64,000 nt of DNA, from NCBI GenBank assembly GCA_964524835.1, contig CAZGEG010000007.1, forward strand, positions 1 to 64,000, in the 5' to 3' direction. Under the pieces are notes generated by a model. That model was given only the letters and a program-made list of their open reading frames with translations. It had not been told where the DNA came from and searched no databases. Shown here piece after piece: positions 47,035 through 56,546 of this stretch. Positions within the stretch are counted from its first letter, which is position 1; every line of letters starts with the position of its first letter. This DNA comes from JACRCG01 sp964524835 (GTDB lineage Bacteria > Desulfobacterota > Desulfuromonadia > Geobacterales > Pseudopelobacteraceae). The translations under genes were made by a program, and so were the position numbers.

Positions 47035-50000
47035 AAACCCACACCCCCGTCATAGTTTCCAACCGCGACTGGCAAGACCTGATCGGCATCCAGTTCGCCC
47101 TCGGCGGCTCCGACCCGCAGACCGGCCTCAACTGCTACGGCCTGGTACGCGAGATTTACCGTGGCTTGCAGATCGAACTTCCCGAGCATCAGGAAACCGC
47201 CCTTGATGCCGATCTGGCGGTGGAGGCAGCCGGAAACGACTGGACCCTGCTGGAACAGCCCCAGCCCTATGCTGTTGCGCTGATCCGCAGCGAGGGCACC
47301 GCCAGCATGTTCCACCTGGCGATCGTCACCCCCGAACTGACCCTGCTGCATGCCCTGCCGAAAAAAGGGGTTGTGGTGTCTGACGTATCGGCCTACGCCG
47401 ACCGCATCATCGGGATCTATCGCTACACCCCCGGCGAGGGGCAACGGCTGCCGCTGGCCGATGGTGATGTGGGCAGGATTATCGGTGCCGTTCTTCTTGC
47501 AGCGGCCACGATCTACACAGGCGGCGCGGTCGGCGCTGCATTGGGCGGCGGCTTTTGGGGCACCCTCGGTGGTGCTGCGGCGGCAATGGCGGTCAGTGTC
47601 GCTGGCAATATGATCCTCAACGCCATCGCCCCGATCAAGCCCGAAGGGAATCAACTTTCCGGCTACACCGGCGATCTGGCCGATTCCCGCTCCTACACCT
47701 GGGACGGCATCCAGAACGAATCCCGGCAGGGGTTGCCAAAAGCCATGATCTTCGGCCGGGTCAAGGTTGGCGGGCAGATCATCTCTGAAAAAACCTGGTT
47801 CGACGGCAGCAACAATGAATACCTGGACATGCTGCTCTGTCCGGCGGTTGGGAGGGTCACCCGTTTCGCCGGCATCCAGATCAACGACACCGACATCAGC
47901 CTCTACAAAAACACCGGCCCGGTATTCCGGCCCGGCGACGACCAGCAGACGCCGATCGACATGTTCAACCGCATCTACCTGCAGTTTTCCAGCGCGGCGA
48001 AAATCCCCTATGATGCCAGCACCACCGCGCCGACGCAGTCGGTGCAGTTCACTACCAAGGGCGCCGTCGGCGGCATCCGCCTCACGGTCTCCGCGCCGAA
48101 CGGTATTTTCGAGATGGCCTCCACCACCCCGGTCCCGCATGATGTCGTATTCCGCGTACAGTACCAGGCAGACGGCGATACTGCCTGGACGGCACTGCCC
48201 GCCATCGATCCGGACTATGCAGCCTACCACCCTTTCATCTACCGCACGGCCGGGGTCTTTACCGGCGCCGCCAACCCCTATACCCTCACCGATGCCGCCG
48301 CCGGGTTTGTTGATAAACTGTCTACCGGAGCAGAATTCGAGCTGGTTGTCGGCGCCGCCACCTATTTCTGCACCCAGTCGGGCGTGCTGACCGCCGGTGC
48401 CGTTGCCTTCAATGCCTGGACGGATGCGGGCAAAACCACCCCGCTCGGCACCAAACCGGCCGACGGCGCCTATGAAATCAGCGACAACACCGTCAAGCGC
48501 TACAGCGGCACGGCCAAGTGGGATTACATCGACTACGACACCAACGGCGGCGCTGTTGAAGTTACTGCCAGCGTCACCCCGCCGCTGGCCATCGAAACGG
48601 AAGTCGCTGTCAAAGCGCTTTCCTGCCGGGTGGTGGTCGAATCAACCGAGGTGAGCTGGGCGCGGCTGATCGTCCGCTTTCAGAAAACCACTGACAGCGA
48701 GTGGACAACTGTCGAGACGTTCGACGTCGGCTATCCTGACCAGGTCGTCTACGACCGCTACAACGACACCTACACCACCATCCCGGCGCCGCCGATCGGT
48801 TCCGCCTTCCGCGATGTTTCCCTCCCCGGTCTCGTCGCGGGCAGCTACCGCCTCGCGGTGCTGGTGGACAACCAGGCGGGCGGCCCGCTGGCGGCCAACA
48901 ATTTCCGCTTCGACAACATCGCCCTCGACACCAGTTCCACGGACGGCCTGTTCACCATCTCCGGCGATCCGCGCAACCCGATGCACCTGGTCACCAAACA
49001 GATCGAACTGCTCGGCCTGCCGGAAACCGTCTACAACTTCCGCGTCTGGCGCACCACCACCGACCAGACCGGCACAACCTGGCAGGATGACGTCTACCTG
49101 CGCGGCTATGCCGAAATTGTTGACCGAAAACTCTCCTATCCGAACCATGCCCTGATCGGCATTCGCGCCATGGGTACCGACCGCCTCTATGGCGGCCGCC
49201 CGCGCATCACTTCCATCGCCACCGGCGCGCCGCTTACCGTGCCCGCAGCCGCGCTCCGCTACGATACCACCTGCACCAACGGCATCGGCACCGTCACTAC
49301 CTACCGGCTCGTGGCAGGCACCATCGTCACCGGCATGAACGCCGTAATCATCCCGGTCGAACTCCCCGCGCCGGATGGTTCCTATTTCTGGCTGGTACGC
49401 ATGGATTCAAGCGGCTATGCCCAGCCCGACCGGCTGCTGACAAAACATTTCCTGCGGGTGCATACCTGGGAAGTGGCGTCCGGGCACTCCATCATCTATC
49501 TGCAGGATGTGGAAGACATCCCCAACAATACCCCGCTGATGCTGTTCAGTGAAAATGCCGACCCCTACATCAGCCGCCACACCGCCTGGGCCACAGCCAA
49601 GATGCTGATCGACGGCAGCCATGGCCGCATCACCGCCGCCGGTATCGATTGGGATGCCTTCGCCGCCTGGGATGCCTGGAACATGGAGATCAAGGCCGCC
49701 ACCGGCCAGCCGCGCCACCTGTTTGACGCCGTGGTCGATTTCAACACCGACCTCTGGTCGCTGGCAATGAAAACCGCCCAGACCGCCCGCGGCAACCTGA
49801 TGAAAAAGGGCAACCGCTATTCCGTCTGGATCGACAAGGCCGCCACGCATCAGCAGCTGTTCGGCGAGGGCAACAGCAAAAACGTCACCGTCAGCCCGAT
49901 CCCCCGTGCCGACCGCGCCAATATCCTCACCACGTCGTTCCTCGACCAGACAGCTAACTTCGATCAGAAGGACATCAGCATCGAGGATGTGCAGGGAAAC

Positions 50001-50534
50001 GAATACCCCATCGTCAAAAACATCCCGGTGCAGGTCGGCGTCACCCGCGAAACGCAGGTGACGGAGCTGCTGCAATACATGCTGCTGCAGAACCGCTACG
50101 TCGGCAGCGCCATCACGCTGGAGGCGGGGATTGATTCGCTGGAGGTGGTTGTCGGCGGTGTGTTCATGGTGGCCAGCCAGGCCAAGGATTTCAGCCTGTC
50201 GGGGCGCCTGGTCAACACCTACAGCAATCTGTCGTATGTGGAACTTGACCAACCGTTCACCCCGGAAGTGGGCGTCACCTACCAGCTGACGGTGTGGGGC
50301 ACTGACGGCACGCTTTATATCTGGAGCGGCACCCTGTCCGGCACTGATATCACCACCATCACCAAGCCGGTGGGCCTGCCGGAAAGCGGGCACTATGAAT
50401 ATCCGTATGTGCTGGCCAAACTGACCGAAGAACGAATGAAATACCGCTGCATCGGCATCCGCCGCGAGGCTGACACGATGCACGCCACCCTGTCCGGGAT
50501 CGAATACCGTGATGAAGTATATGCCAACGATTAA
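47031..50534 (+). CDS. Tail tip: NlpC/P60 peptidase + I-like + J-like fusion
   Basis: 1167 aa. Residues 1-~140 form an NlpC/P60 cysteine peptidase with C35 (LNCYGLVREIY), H95 (MFHLAI) and a possible H107. Then a hydrophobic glycine/alanine-rich segment (IIGAVLLAAATIYTGGAVGAALGGG), typical of gpI, and a long J-like host-attachment region (QNESRQGLPKAMIFGRVKVGGQIISE, RQVTELLQYMLLQNRYVG-like). In lambda these are separate proteins K, I and J; here they are one chain. It would locally open peptidoglycan and bind the cell surface. Confidence 0.82.
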   Translation: MKTHTPVIVSNRDWQDLIGIQFALGGSDPQTGLNCYGLVREIYRGLQIELPEHQETALDADLAVEAAGNDWTLLEQPQPYAVALIRSEGTASMFHLAIVTPELTLLHALPKKGVVVSDVSAYADRIIGIYRYTPGEGQRLPLADGDVGRIIGAVLLAAATIYTGGAVGAALGGGFWGTLGGAAAAMAVSVAGNMILNAIAPIKPEGNQLSGYTGDLADSRSYTWDGIQNESRQGLPKAMIFGRVKVGGQIISEKTWFDGSNNEYLDMLLCPAVGRVTRFAGIQINDTDISLYKNTGPVFRPGDDQQTPIDMFNRIYLQFSSAAKIPYDASTTAPTQSVQFTTKGAVGGIRLTVSAPNGIFEMASTTPVPHDVVFRVQYQADGDTAWTALPAIDPDYAAYHPFIYRTAGVFTGAANPYTLTDAAAGFVDKLSTGAEFELVVGAATYFCTQSGVLTAGAVAFNAWTDAGKTTPLGTKPADGAYEISDNTVKRYSGTAKWDYIDYDTNGGAVEVTASVTPPLAIETEVAVKALSCRVVVESTEVSWARLIVRFQKTTDSEWTTVETFDVGYPDQVVYDRYNDTYTTIPAPPIGSAFRDVSLPGLVAGSYRLAVLVDNQAGGPLAANNFRFDNIALDTSSTDGLFTISGDPRNPMHLVTKQIELLGLPETVYNFRVWRTTTDQTGTTWQDDVYLRGYAEIVDRKLSYPNHALIGIRAMGTDRLYGGRPRITSIATGAPLTVPAAALRYDTTCTNGIGTVTTYRLVAGTIVTGMNAVIIPVELPAPDGSYFWLVRMDSSGYAQPDRLLTKHFLRVHTWEVASGHSIIYLQDVEDIPNNTPLMLFSENADPYISRHTAWATAKMLIDGSHGRITAAGIDWDAFAAWDAWNMEIKAATGQPRHLFDAVVDFNTDLWSLAMKTAQTARGNLMKKGNRYSVWIDKAATHQQLFGEGNSKNVTVSPIPRADRANILTTSFLDQTANFDQKDISIEDVQGNEYPIVKNIPVQVGVTRETQVTELLQYMLLQNRYVGSAITLEAGIDSLEVVVGGVFMVASQAKDFSLSGRLVNTYSNLSYVELDQPFTPEVGVTYQLTVWGTDGTLYIWSGTLSGTDITTITKPVGLPESGHYEYPYVLAKLTEERMKYRCIGIRREADTMHATLSGIEYRDEVYAND

Positions 50535-50548
50535 TAAGGAGCGCCGCC

Positions 50549-52864
50549 ATGCCTGATATTTTCCCGAGTGAAATTTTATACTCTCTGTTTGACGGCCGCT
50601 ACGGGCTGCACGCCGATGTTGACGCCCTGAAACAAGGGCAGTCCGCCGGAGTGCTGGCCTACACCACCAAGGCGCTGCTGGATGCCAACCTGGTGCCCTC
50701 CGCCAACACCCCGGCTATCGTCACCAACGATCCGGACCCGGCGAACAATACCTATTTCATCAAGGTCGGCGGGGTAGGGGTCGGGTCGTGGCAACGGTCG
50801 GCAGTCATCCCGCAATTGTATCTCCCTGTGTCGGGGTATGCCAGCCTGACAGCTGCGGTGGCGGCCATAGGTTCAACTCCGGCCACGCTGGTGATTAACG
50901 CGGCCACGACCTGCACGGCTAATACGACCATTCCGGCCACGCTGGCGATTGAGACGGTTTTTACTGGCAGTATCAATCAAGGGGCATATACCCTGACAGT
51001 GACCGGTCCGTTCCGGGCCGGCATGTATCAGGTATTCGCGGGGAGCGGTTCTGTAACCTTTGGCGCAGGTACCACAACGGCCCACCCCGAATGGTGGCCT
51101 GCTGATTCAACCGGGGTAGCAATCCAGTCGGCAATAAACAGTCTGACAGCCGGTGACGTACAACTGGCCGCTAATAAAACCTACACACTAAACCGCCGTG
51201 TGCCGATGACTATGGTCGGCGGCGCTCCGGCATGTGATGCTATGTTGATCCCGAAGAGCGGTGTCAATGTGATTGGACATGGCCGGTCGTCAGTTCTCAA
51301 GGTCGTAAATGGTTTTTCAACTGCTGGGGACTATGTCGTGTTCGGAACTCAAAACCTTGAATCCGTTAACTACAGCACTTTCAGGGATTTTCAGATTGAT
51401 GGCAATGGTTTGAATAACCTGCATCCCGGCGGTGGGGCAATACGCAGAGCCTGTGCGTTTTGGCTATTCGATAGTCTCGGGGTGATTATTGAACAAATGA
51501 CCTTCACAAATAATCCCGGTCTCAATACGATCAAACTCGGCAACGACAACCTGACTTATCAAGCCCGTAATGCGAAAGTTATCAATAACTATTTCTTCGG
51601 TCAGGGCGGAGCGGTTGTCGGCAACCGTAACCAACCCGACCATTCGACCATGTATATTTCTGGCTATGATATCGAGGTCTCAAAAAATACGATGTATGGG
51701 GCAGCTACTCCGATAGATGAGGACACGGCACCATCAATAGTTGTCGCTGCGTTGGAGATGCATGGTCAAAACATCAGAATAACGCAAAACTATATCGAAA
51801 ACTACGGGGCTATAGGCTATTCAGTATCAGACAATGTGCAGGTTTCAACAGGGCATTTATGGGATGGAAACCAGTGCATGAATATTACTAAGATAGGAAT
51901 ATCATTATGGTCGCTAACTGAACTGTCGGATGTTGTAATAATAAACAACAAAATCAGGATCTATTCCACAACAAACCAAGCAGTTGCCGGTATATATCAA
52001 TCAGCCCTTGCGCCTGACACGACAATCGGGGTGAAAGGACTGCGGATATCGAAAAATATGATATCTGGTAACAACACATCCCCATCAACAGTTTGGCATG
52101 GGGTGTTACTAACCGCCGTTTCGGATTTCGTGATAACAGACAACCGAATATCCACTATATCTACATCTGGTATTATTCTGCAAAATCATGGTTCACTCCC
52201 GTTGAATATCGAGGATGGGATTATCACGGATAATGTTTTCACCGACAACAATTTGCAGGGTATCGGCTACGCTCTGAATATAACGAATGCTGGCACCGGC
52301 AAATATCAAAACATTTATGTAGATAGAAACCTGATTGTAAACAACCAAGCGACCACCCGCGCCGCAATGGGAATCATCGCCCAGGGCGGCGGTTTTGTCA
52401 CTGGCGTGATACTCGGAGGGAATAATCAGTTTCGAGGTTTGCCTGACAAAACATCCTGGATTGTGCCTAATGGCACGCTGTTTCTGAGTGGCGATATAAA
52501 AGTGGTGCCGACGGTGCACCAGCTGCTATACGGCAACCCTGTCCCGGACAAGGGGGTCTACGTAGGAACGACCGATATATTCAAGTACTACCTCGCGTCG
52601 GCCGGTACAAAGTTCGGTGCAATTGTTGTGACTGCTGGCGGCGGTTATTCCGCGACCAGAGCCAATACGACCGCCTACACGGTGGGCACGTGGGTAAAAA
52701 CCGGCGCAGGAAAAATATTGGAATGTATCACAGCGGGGACAACAGGTACCGGTGATCCGGCACCGACAGTGTTAGGCACACAGTCAACCGATGGTACGGT
52801 GGTTTGGGTTTACCGCAGCGCGACGCCTGTCGTATTGAAGTCATTCGGCGCAGTAGATGCGTAA
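50549..52864 (+). CDS. Tailspike with parallel beta-helix (pectate-lyase-like)
   Basis: 771 aa. N-terminal particle-binding region, then GDVQLAANKTYTLNRRVPMTMVGGA and repeated short beta rungs (VINNYFFGQGGAVVGN, IRITQNYIENYGAIG, VIINNKIRIYS, FVITDNRISTISTSG), typical of right-handed beta-helix depolymerases. C-terminal carbohydrate-binding-like module (NTTAYTVGTWVKTGAGKILECITAGTTG). Likely degrades or binds host surface polysaccharide and sets host range. Confidence 0.82.
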   Translation: MPDIFPSEILYSLFDGRYGLHADVDALKQGQSAGVLAYTTKALLDANLVPSANTPAIVTNDPDPANNTYFIKVGGVGVGSWQRSAVIPQLYLPVSGYASLTAAVAAIGSTPATLVINAATTCTANTTIPATLAIETVFTGSINQGAYTLTVTGPFRAGMYQVFAGSGSVTFGAGTTTAHPEWWPADSTGVAIQSAINSLTAGDVQLAANKTYTLNRRVPMTMVGGAPACDAMLIPKSGVNVIGHGRSSVLKVVNGFSTAGDYVVFGTQNLESVNYSTFRDFQIDGNGLNNLHPGGGAIRRACAFWLFDSLGVIIEQMTFTNNPGLNTIKLGNDNLTYQARNAKVINNYFFGQGGAVVGNRNQPDHSTMYISGYDIEVSKNTMYGAATPIDEDTAPSIVVAALEMHGQNIRITQNYIENYGAIGYSVSDNVQVSTGHLWDGNQCMNITKIGISLWSLTELSDVVIINNKIRIYSTTNQAVAGIYQSALAPDTTIGVKGLRISKNMISGNNTSPSTVWHGVLLTAVSDFVITDNRISTISTSGIILQNHGSLPLNIEDGIITDNVFTDNNLQGIGYALNITNAGTGKYQNIYVDRNLIVNNQATTRAAMGIIAQGGGFVTGVILGGNNQFRGLPDKTSWIVPNGTLFLSGDIKVVPTVHQLLYGNPVPDKGVYVGTTDIFKYYLASAGTKFGAIVVTAGGGYSATRANTTAYTVGTWVKTGAGKILECITAGTTGTGDPAPTVLGTQSTDGTVVWVYRSATPVVLKSFGAVDA

Positions 52865-52877
52865 ATAAGAAGAGGCA

Positions 52878-52912
52878 GCGGCCGGGAGGTGCTACAAACA
52901 CCAACCGGCCGC
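52878..52912. terminator. Strong GC hairpin after tailspike
   Basis: GCGGCCGG / CCGGCCGC outer stem with GGTG / CACC inner stem. No T-run on the plus strand, so it may stabilise the late mRNA end rather than terminate. Confidence 0.45.
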
Positions 52913-52974
52913 CGACACACAGAGCATGCTGTGAGCCAACCAAGGCTGCCCCACCCCGTACGAGGTAGGGGGAG

Positions 52975-52997
52975 TTTATCAAAACTACTTTGATAAA
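52975..52997. repeat. Inverted repeat upstream of dam remnant
   Basis: TTTATCAAA actac TTTGATAAA, perfect 9-bp arms, just before the AAGGAG of the dam remnant; could be an operator. Confidence 0.45.
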
Positions 52998-53010
52998 ACA
53001 AGGAGCTCAT

Positions 53011-53190
53011 ATGCAATTTCAACCCATCATCCCCTGGATCGGCGGCAAGCGCCGGCTCTCAAAACACATCCTCCCGATCATCCCCAAACATACCTGCTAT
53101 GTCGAACCGTTCGCCGGCGCCGCCGCGATCTTTTTACGTGTGAGTCCGCGTGAGTCCAAAATGAAAAACGGGCTTACAGAACCTCTGTAA
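53011..53190 (+). pseudogene. dam: Truncated D12-class DNA adenine methylase
   Basis: The first ~42 codons, MQFQPIIPWIGGKRRLSKHI then YVEPFAGAAAIFL, are the start of a Dam-type methylase including motif I (FAGAAA). After residue ~43 the reading becomes unrelated (VSPRESKMKNGLTEPL) and stops within the tRNA-Pro terminator. A good ribosome site (AAGGAG) remains. The break lies ~60 bp from attR; the direct repeat GTGAGTCC twice marks the junction. Catalytic DPPY is absent, so it is non-functional. Confidence 0.8.
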
Positions 53191-53198
53191 ACCCGCTT
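53162..53198 (-). terminator. Phage-supplied terminator for tRNA-Pro
   Basis: CGGGTTTACAG / CTGTAAGCCCG stem on the minus strand followed by TTTTTCAT. It lies on the prophage side of attR, so after integration the restored tRNA gene uses this terminator. Confidence 0.75.
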
Positions 53199-53201
53199 AA
53201 A

Positions 53202-53247
53202 ATGGTCGGTGCGACAAGATTTGAACTTGCGACCACTAGACCCCCAG
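53202..53247. repeat. attR (46-bp direct repeat)
   Basis: Identical to 1815-1860; within the 3' part of the intact tRNA-Pro gene. Confidence 0.95.
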
Positions 53248-53279
53248 TCTAGTGCGCTACCAGGCTGCGCTACGCACCG
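53203..53279 (-). tRNA. tRNA-Pro (GGG)
   Basis: On the minus strand: acceptor CGGTGCG / CGCACCG, discriminator A and CCA; anticodon arm CTAGACTGGGGGTCTAG gives GGG. T loop TTCAAAT. 77 nt. Its 3' part is duplicated at attL. Confidence 0.95.
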
Positions 53280-53290
53280 ATAAAACCACC

Positions 53291-53662
53291 CTACAATAAA
53301 TCCCGTAATTTTTTCAGCTCATTCCTGACAATTTTCAGGACTTCGCTGCAATCTGCAACAGCGGCACCATCGGAAAGATCTTCTGTTTTAATCAGTTTAC
53401 CTTTCGCAGTGATACGCTTTTTTACACCCTCAATGGTAAACTTTTCGTCGTACAACAGATGCTTGACCTGTAAAATAAGGTCAACTTCGTTTTTTGAATA
53501 CAACCGCTGACCGGAACTGCTCTTCACCGGCTTCAGAAAGGGGAATTCCGTCTCCCAGAAACGAAGTACAGAAGTTCTGACTCCGGCTGCTTCAGCTACT
53601 TCGCCAATTTTAAAAAATAGTTTTTCCGGTATTGCCTGAACCATGGAGGAATAAGCCTGCAC
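53291..53662 (-). CDS. MerR-family transcription regulator
   Basis: 123 aa (117 from an internal ATG). MerR-type winged helix: FFKIGEVAEAAGVRTSVLRFWETEFPFLKPVKSSSGQRLYSKNEVDLILQVKHLLYDEKFTIEGVKKRI. The C-terminal sensor region is very short. It lies directly after ihfA and before tRNA-Pro, a layout common in this bacterial group. Regulated genes unknown. Confidence 0.85.
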   Translation of the reverse strand: MQAYSSMVQAIPEKLFFKIGEVAEAAGVRTSVLRFWETEFPFLKPVKSSSGQRLYSKNEVDLILQVKHLLYDEKFTIEGVKKRITAKGKLIKTEDLSDGAAVADCSEVLKIVRNELKKLRDLL

Positions 53663-53667
53663 TGAAC

Positions 53668-53952
53668 CTATTTAACTTCAGCGTTTATTGCATTTTTCAG
53701 GACCTGGCTCGGTTTGAAAGTCAGGATTCTACGGGCATTTATCGTTATGGTTTCGCCGGTCTGCGGATTGCGACCGCGGCGGTCGGCCTTCTGCTTCACG
53801 ACAAAATTGCCGAAACCGGCAATCTTAATCTTTTCACCGGCTTCCAGGGTGACCTTAAGAAGTCCAAAGACCGTTTCTACCATTTCGGCTGATTCTTTTT
53901 TCGAAAAACCGATTCTCTGATGAATACGTTCAACTATGTCTGCCTTTGTCAT
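53668..53952 (-). CDS. ihfA: Integration host factor alpha subunit
   Basis: 94 aa. MTKADIVERIHQRIGFSKKESAEMVETVF and the arm GFGNFVVKQKADRRGRNPQTGETITINARRI are typical IHF-alpha/HU fold with NPQTG. GAGGT ribosome site. Follows pheT as in many Gram-negative bacteria. IHF bends DNA and is often needed by phage integrases, including possibly the one in this prophage. Confidence 0.9.
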   Translation of the reverse strand: MTKADIVERIHQRIGFSKKESAEMVETVFGLLKVTLEAGEKIKIAGFGNFVVKQKADRRGRNPQTGETITINARRILTFKPSQVLKNAINAEVK

Positions 53953-54035
53953 AATTACCTCAATCTTTACCGGTTAATACGCTGAATCAAAAGGAGAAAT
54001 TTTATAGCACAGGGGATTCTATTACGCAATAAATT

Positions 54036-56444
54036 TTATCGTATCGTTACCTGTAAAGTATCAATCAGATTGGCGACGATTTTTGTGTGAAGTGCGGCAA
54101 TCTCTTCTTCGGCAAGCGTACGTTCAAAAGAGCGGTATCTGATACGTACTGCAATACTCTTGAATCCATCGGGGACACCCTTCCCCCGGTAGACATCGAA
54201 TATTTGAACGTGCTCGATTTCCTTCGACTTTTCCGTTCTGATGCAGTTAATGATCTTGACGGCTGCCAGTTCTTCCGGAAGCAGCAGCGCGATATCGCGG
54301 GTGCTGTCCGGAAACCGGGAAGGAGCAACAATCGTTTTTTTGGTTCGTGACAGCTTCACAAGTTTTTCAAAATCGAGTTCGAAGCAGTATACCGGCTTTT
54401 CAATTTCAAAGTTTTTCTGGACCGTGGGATGCAACTCGCCAACCGAACCGATACATTCACGACCGGCAAAAACCCGGCACGATTTGCCGGGATGATAATA
54501 CGATTCCGTATTTTCCACAGGCCATGAAACGCCACCGATATCCAGAAATTCGAGAACTGTCTCAACGATCCCCTTGACATCAAAGAAATCAACCGGTTCA
54601 TTGGGACGGCTCCATCCGTCACCATCACGGGTTCCGGTTATGGCTCCGACGATACAAAGAGGTTCACGAGGCATATCATCCCCTTCGCCGGGATAATAGA
54701 CACGCCTCATTTCAAACAGTTTAAGGTCAAGTGAGCGAAAATTCAAATTTCTGGCGGTTGTTTCCAGAAGTCCCGGCAGCAGCGTGGTCCGCATCACCGA
54801 CTGTTCGTCGACGAGAGGATTGGCCAGCTTGATCGCCAGACGGCGCGGGTCATCGTGACTCAGCAGCAGCTTGCCGACGGCGTCAGGAGCGGTGAAACTG
54901 AAGTTGATAATTTCAGTCATTCCGTTATTGACGAGAAGATCCCGTACCCGTTTTTCAACTTCCTGATGGCGTGTCGGCCTGTCCGAAACAACCCGAGCAA
55001 TCGGCATGGTCGCCGGAATTTTATCATACCCGTTCAAACGGGCGATCTCTTCGATAAGATCAATTTCACGCTCAATATCGATTCGGTAATGCGGCGGGAC
55101 TACCGATACCGACCCGTCACCGTTCTGCGTTATCCGGCATTCAAGCCGGGTCAGGATATCGATGATTGCATCCCGCTCCAGATCGATCCCGATCAGCTCA
55201 TTCGCTTTTTCGGGATGGAACAAAATTGAAGCCCGTTCGCTCTTGCCCGGGTACCGGTCGATACATCCCCGGGCCAAGATGCCGCCGGCCAGCTCGACAA
55301 TCAAGGCTGCGGCCCTGTCAAGCGCCGCGGTTACGCCTTCGATATCGATGCCGCGTTCAAAACGGTGAGATGATTCAGTATGCAGGCCGAGACGCTTGGC
55401 CGTCTTCCGGATGGCAGCCGGCTTGAAGAAGGCGCTCTCCAGAAGAATTGTGGTCGTCGTACTCTCGATTTCGGAGTTCAATCCTCCCATGATACCGGCC
55501 AGGGCGACGGGTCGCTCGGCATCACAGATGACAAGGTCGGCTGACGTCAGCGTACGCAGCTGATTATCGAGAGTCGTAAACTGTTCTCCCTCTGCAGCCG
55601 TGCGCACGACTATCCGCTGACCGGAAAGCCGGCTGCAATCGAACGCATGCAGCGGCTGTCCCAGTTCCATCATGACCAGATTGGTAATATCGACCACATT
55701 GTTGATCGAGCGGATTCCGATCGCATTGAGACGCTTGACAAGCCAATCCGGTGAAGGTGCAATCGTGCATCCGGAGACGTACCGGGCCGCATAGCGCGGG
55801 CAGAGCTCCGGGTTCTCGACCGTCACATCGATGCTCGATTCGACGGCTTCAGCCCCTTCTGCGAGGTTTGATTGCGGATATTTCAAACTGAGACCAAGCT
55901 TGGCGGCAATGTCACGGGCGATGCCGACGACGCTCAGGCAGTCAGAACGGTTGGGAGTCAGACCGATTTCAAGCAGGGTATCCTTGCGGCCAAGAGCGGC
56001 AAACACAGGTGTTCCAAGCGGTGCGATGCCGGAAGGCAGCACAATAATGCCAGCGCTCTCTTCTGCAAGGCCCAGCTCTTTTCCGGAGCAGAGCATCCCG
56101 CACGATTCCTCGCCACGGATCTTTGACCGTTTGATTTTGAAGTCACCCGGGAGTACCGAGCCGATCTGGGCCAACGCGACGGTGTCCCCCTCCTTGAAGT
56201 TCTGGGCGCCGCACACGATATCCAGAATTTCTTTTCCGTTATTGACGCGACATACCGAGAGCTTGTCCGCATTGGGATGCTGTTTTTTTTCCTCCACCAG
56301 CGCCACCACAACATCATCCAGCCCTTCGCCAAGCTTCTCCATGGATTCGACTTCGAGCCCAAGCATGGTCAGCAGCTCTGCAAGCTCATCGGGAGTCGCA
56401 GCAAAATCTACATACTCTTTCAGCCAGTTGTACGTAACGTTCAT
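54036..56444 (-). CDS. pheT: Phenylalanyl-tRNA synthetase beta chain
   Basis: 802 aa, normal length. Starts MNVTYNWLKEYVDF; contains the EMAP/tRNA-binding domain (VALVEEKKQHPNADKLSVCRVNNGKE), B3/B4 editing region, B5, and a C-terminal anticodon-binding ferredoxin domain (SRFPDSTRDIALLLPEE...RYRSFERTLAEEEI). Partner of PheS in the tetramer that charges tRNA-Phe. Confidence 0.96.
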   Translation of the reverse strand: MNVTYNWLKEYVDFAATPDELAELLTMLGLEVESMEKLGEGLDDVVVALVEEKKQHPNADKLSVCRVNNGKEILDIVCGAQNFKEGDTVALAQIGSVLPGDFKIKRSKIRGEESCGMLCSGKELGLAEESAGIIVLPSGIAPLGTPVFAALGRKDTLLEIGLTPNRSDCLSVVGIARDIAAKLGLSLKYPQSNLAEGAEAVESSIDVTVENPELCPRYAARYVSGCTIAPSPDWLVKRLNAIGIRSINNVVDITNLVMMELGQPLHAFDCSRLSGQRIVVRTAAEGEQFTTLDNQLRTLTSADLVICDAERPVALAGIMGGLNSEIESTTTTILLESAFFKPAAIRKTAKRLGLHTESSHRFERGIDIEGVTAALDRAAALIVELAGGILARGCIDRYPGKSERASILFHPEKANELIGIDLERDAIIDILTRLECRITQNGDGSVSVVPPHYRIDIEREIDLIEEIARLNGYDKIPATMPIARVVSDRPTRHQEVEKRVRDLLVNNGMTEIINFSFTAPDAVGKLLLSHDDPRRLAIKLANPLVDEQSVMRTTLLPGLLETTARNLNFRSLDLKLFEMRRVYYPGEGDDMPREPLCIVGAITGTRDGDGWSRPNEPVDFFDVKGIVETVLEFLDIGGVSWPVENTESYYHPGKSCRVFAGRECIGSVGELHPTVQKNFEIEKPVYCFELDFEKLVKLSRTKKTIVAPSRFPDSTRDIALLLPEELAAVKIINCIRTEKSKEIEHVQIFDVYRGKGVPDGFKSIAVRIRYRSFERTLAEEEIAALHTKIVANLIDTLQVTIR

Positions 56445-56546
56445 ATCAATGCACCGTGAATGTAGTGGAATTTGAAACTATTTCTGCGTTGTATTACGGA
56501 GAATAATTTCGTTAACGCACTTAATCCTGTTTAATCAGGGTTAGAG

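Larger units (their letters stand above)
1815..53247. mobile_element. Prophage, lambda-like siphovirus plan, integrated in tRNA-Pro
   Basis: A perfect 46-bp direct repeat (1815-1860 and 53202-53247) bounds a region with an integrase next to attL, a repressor and divergent operators, replication, packaging, head, lysis and tail modules in phage order. The repeat is the 3' part of the tRNA-Pro(GGG) gene, which is intact only at the right. Unit length from repeat to repeat is 51,387 bp. Tail genes (tube, G/GT, tape measure, gpM, gpL, J fusion) indicate a long non-contractile tail. No broken structural gene was seen, so it may be inducible; the only clear pseudogene is dam at the right edge. Confidence 0.95.

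Noticed and set aside
46656..48230. 524-codon minus-strand frame opposite the J-like gene
   Set aside because: Glycine/arginine/aspartate-rich shadow translation caused by GC-rich codons of the true gene.
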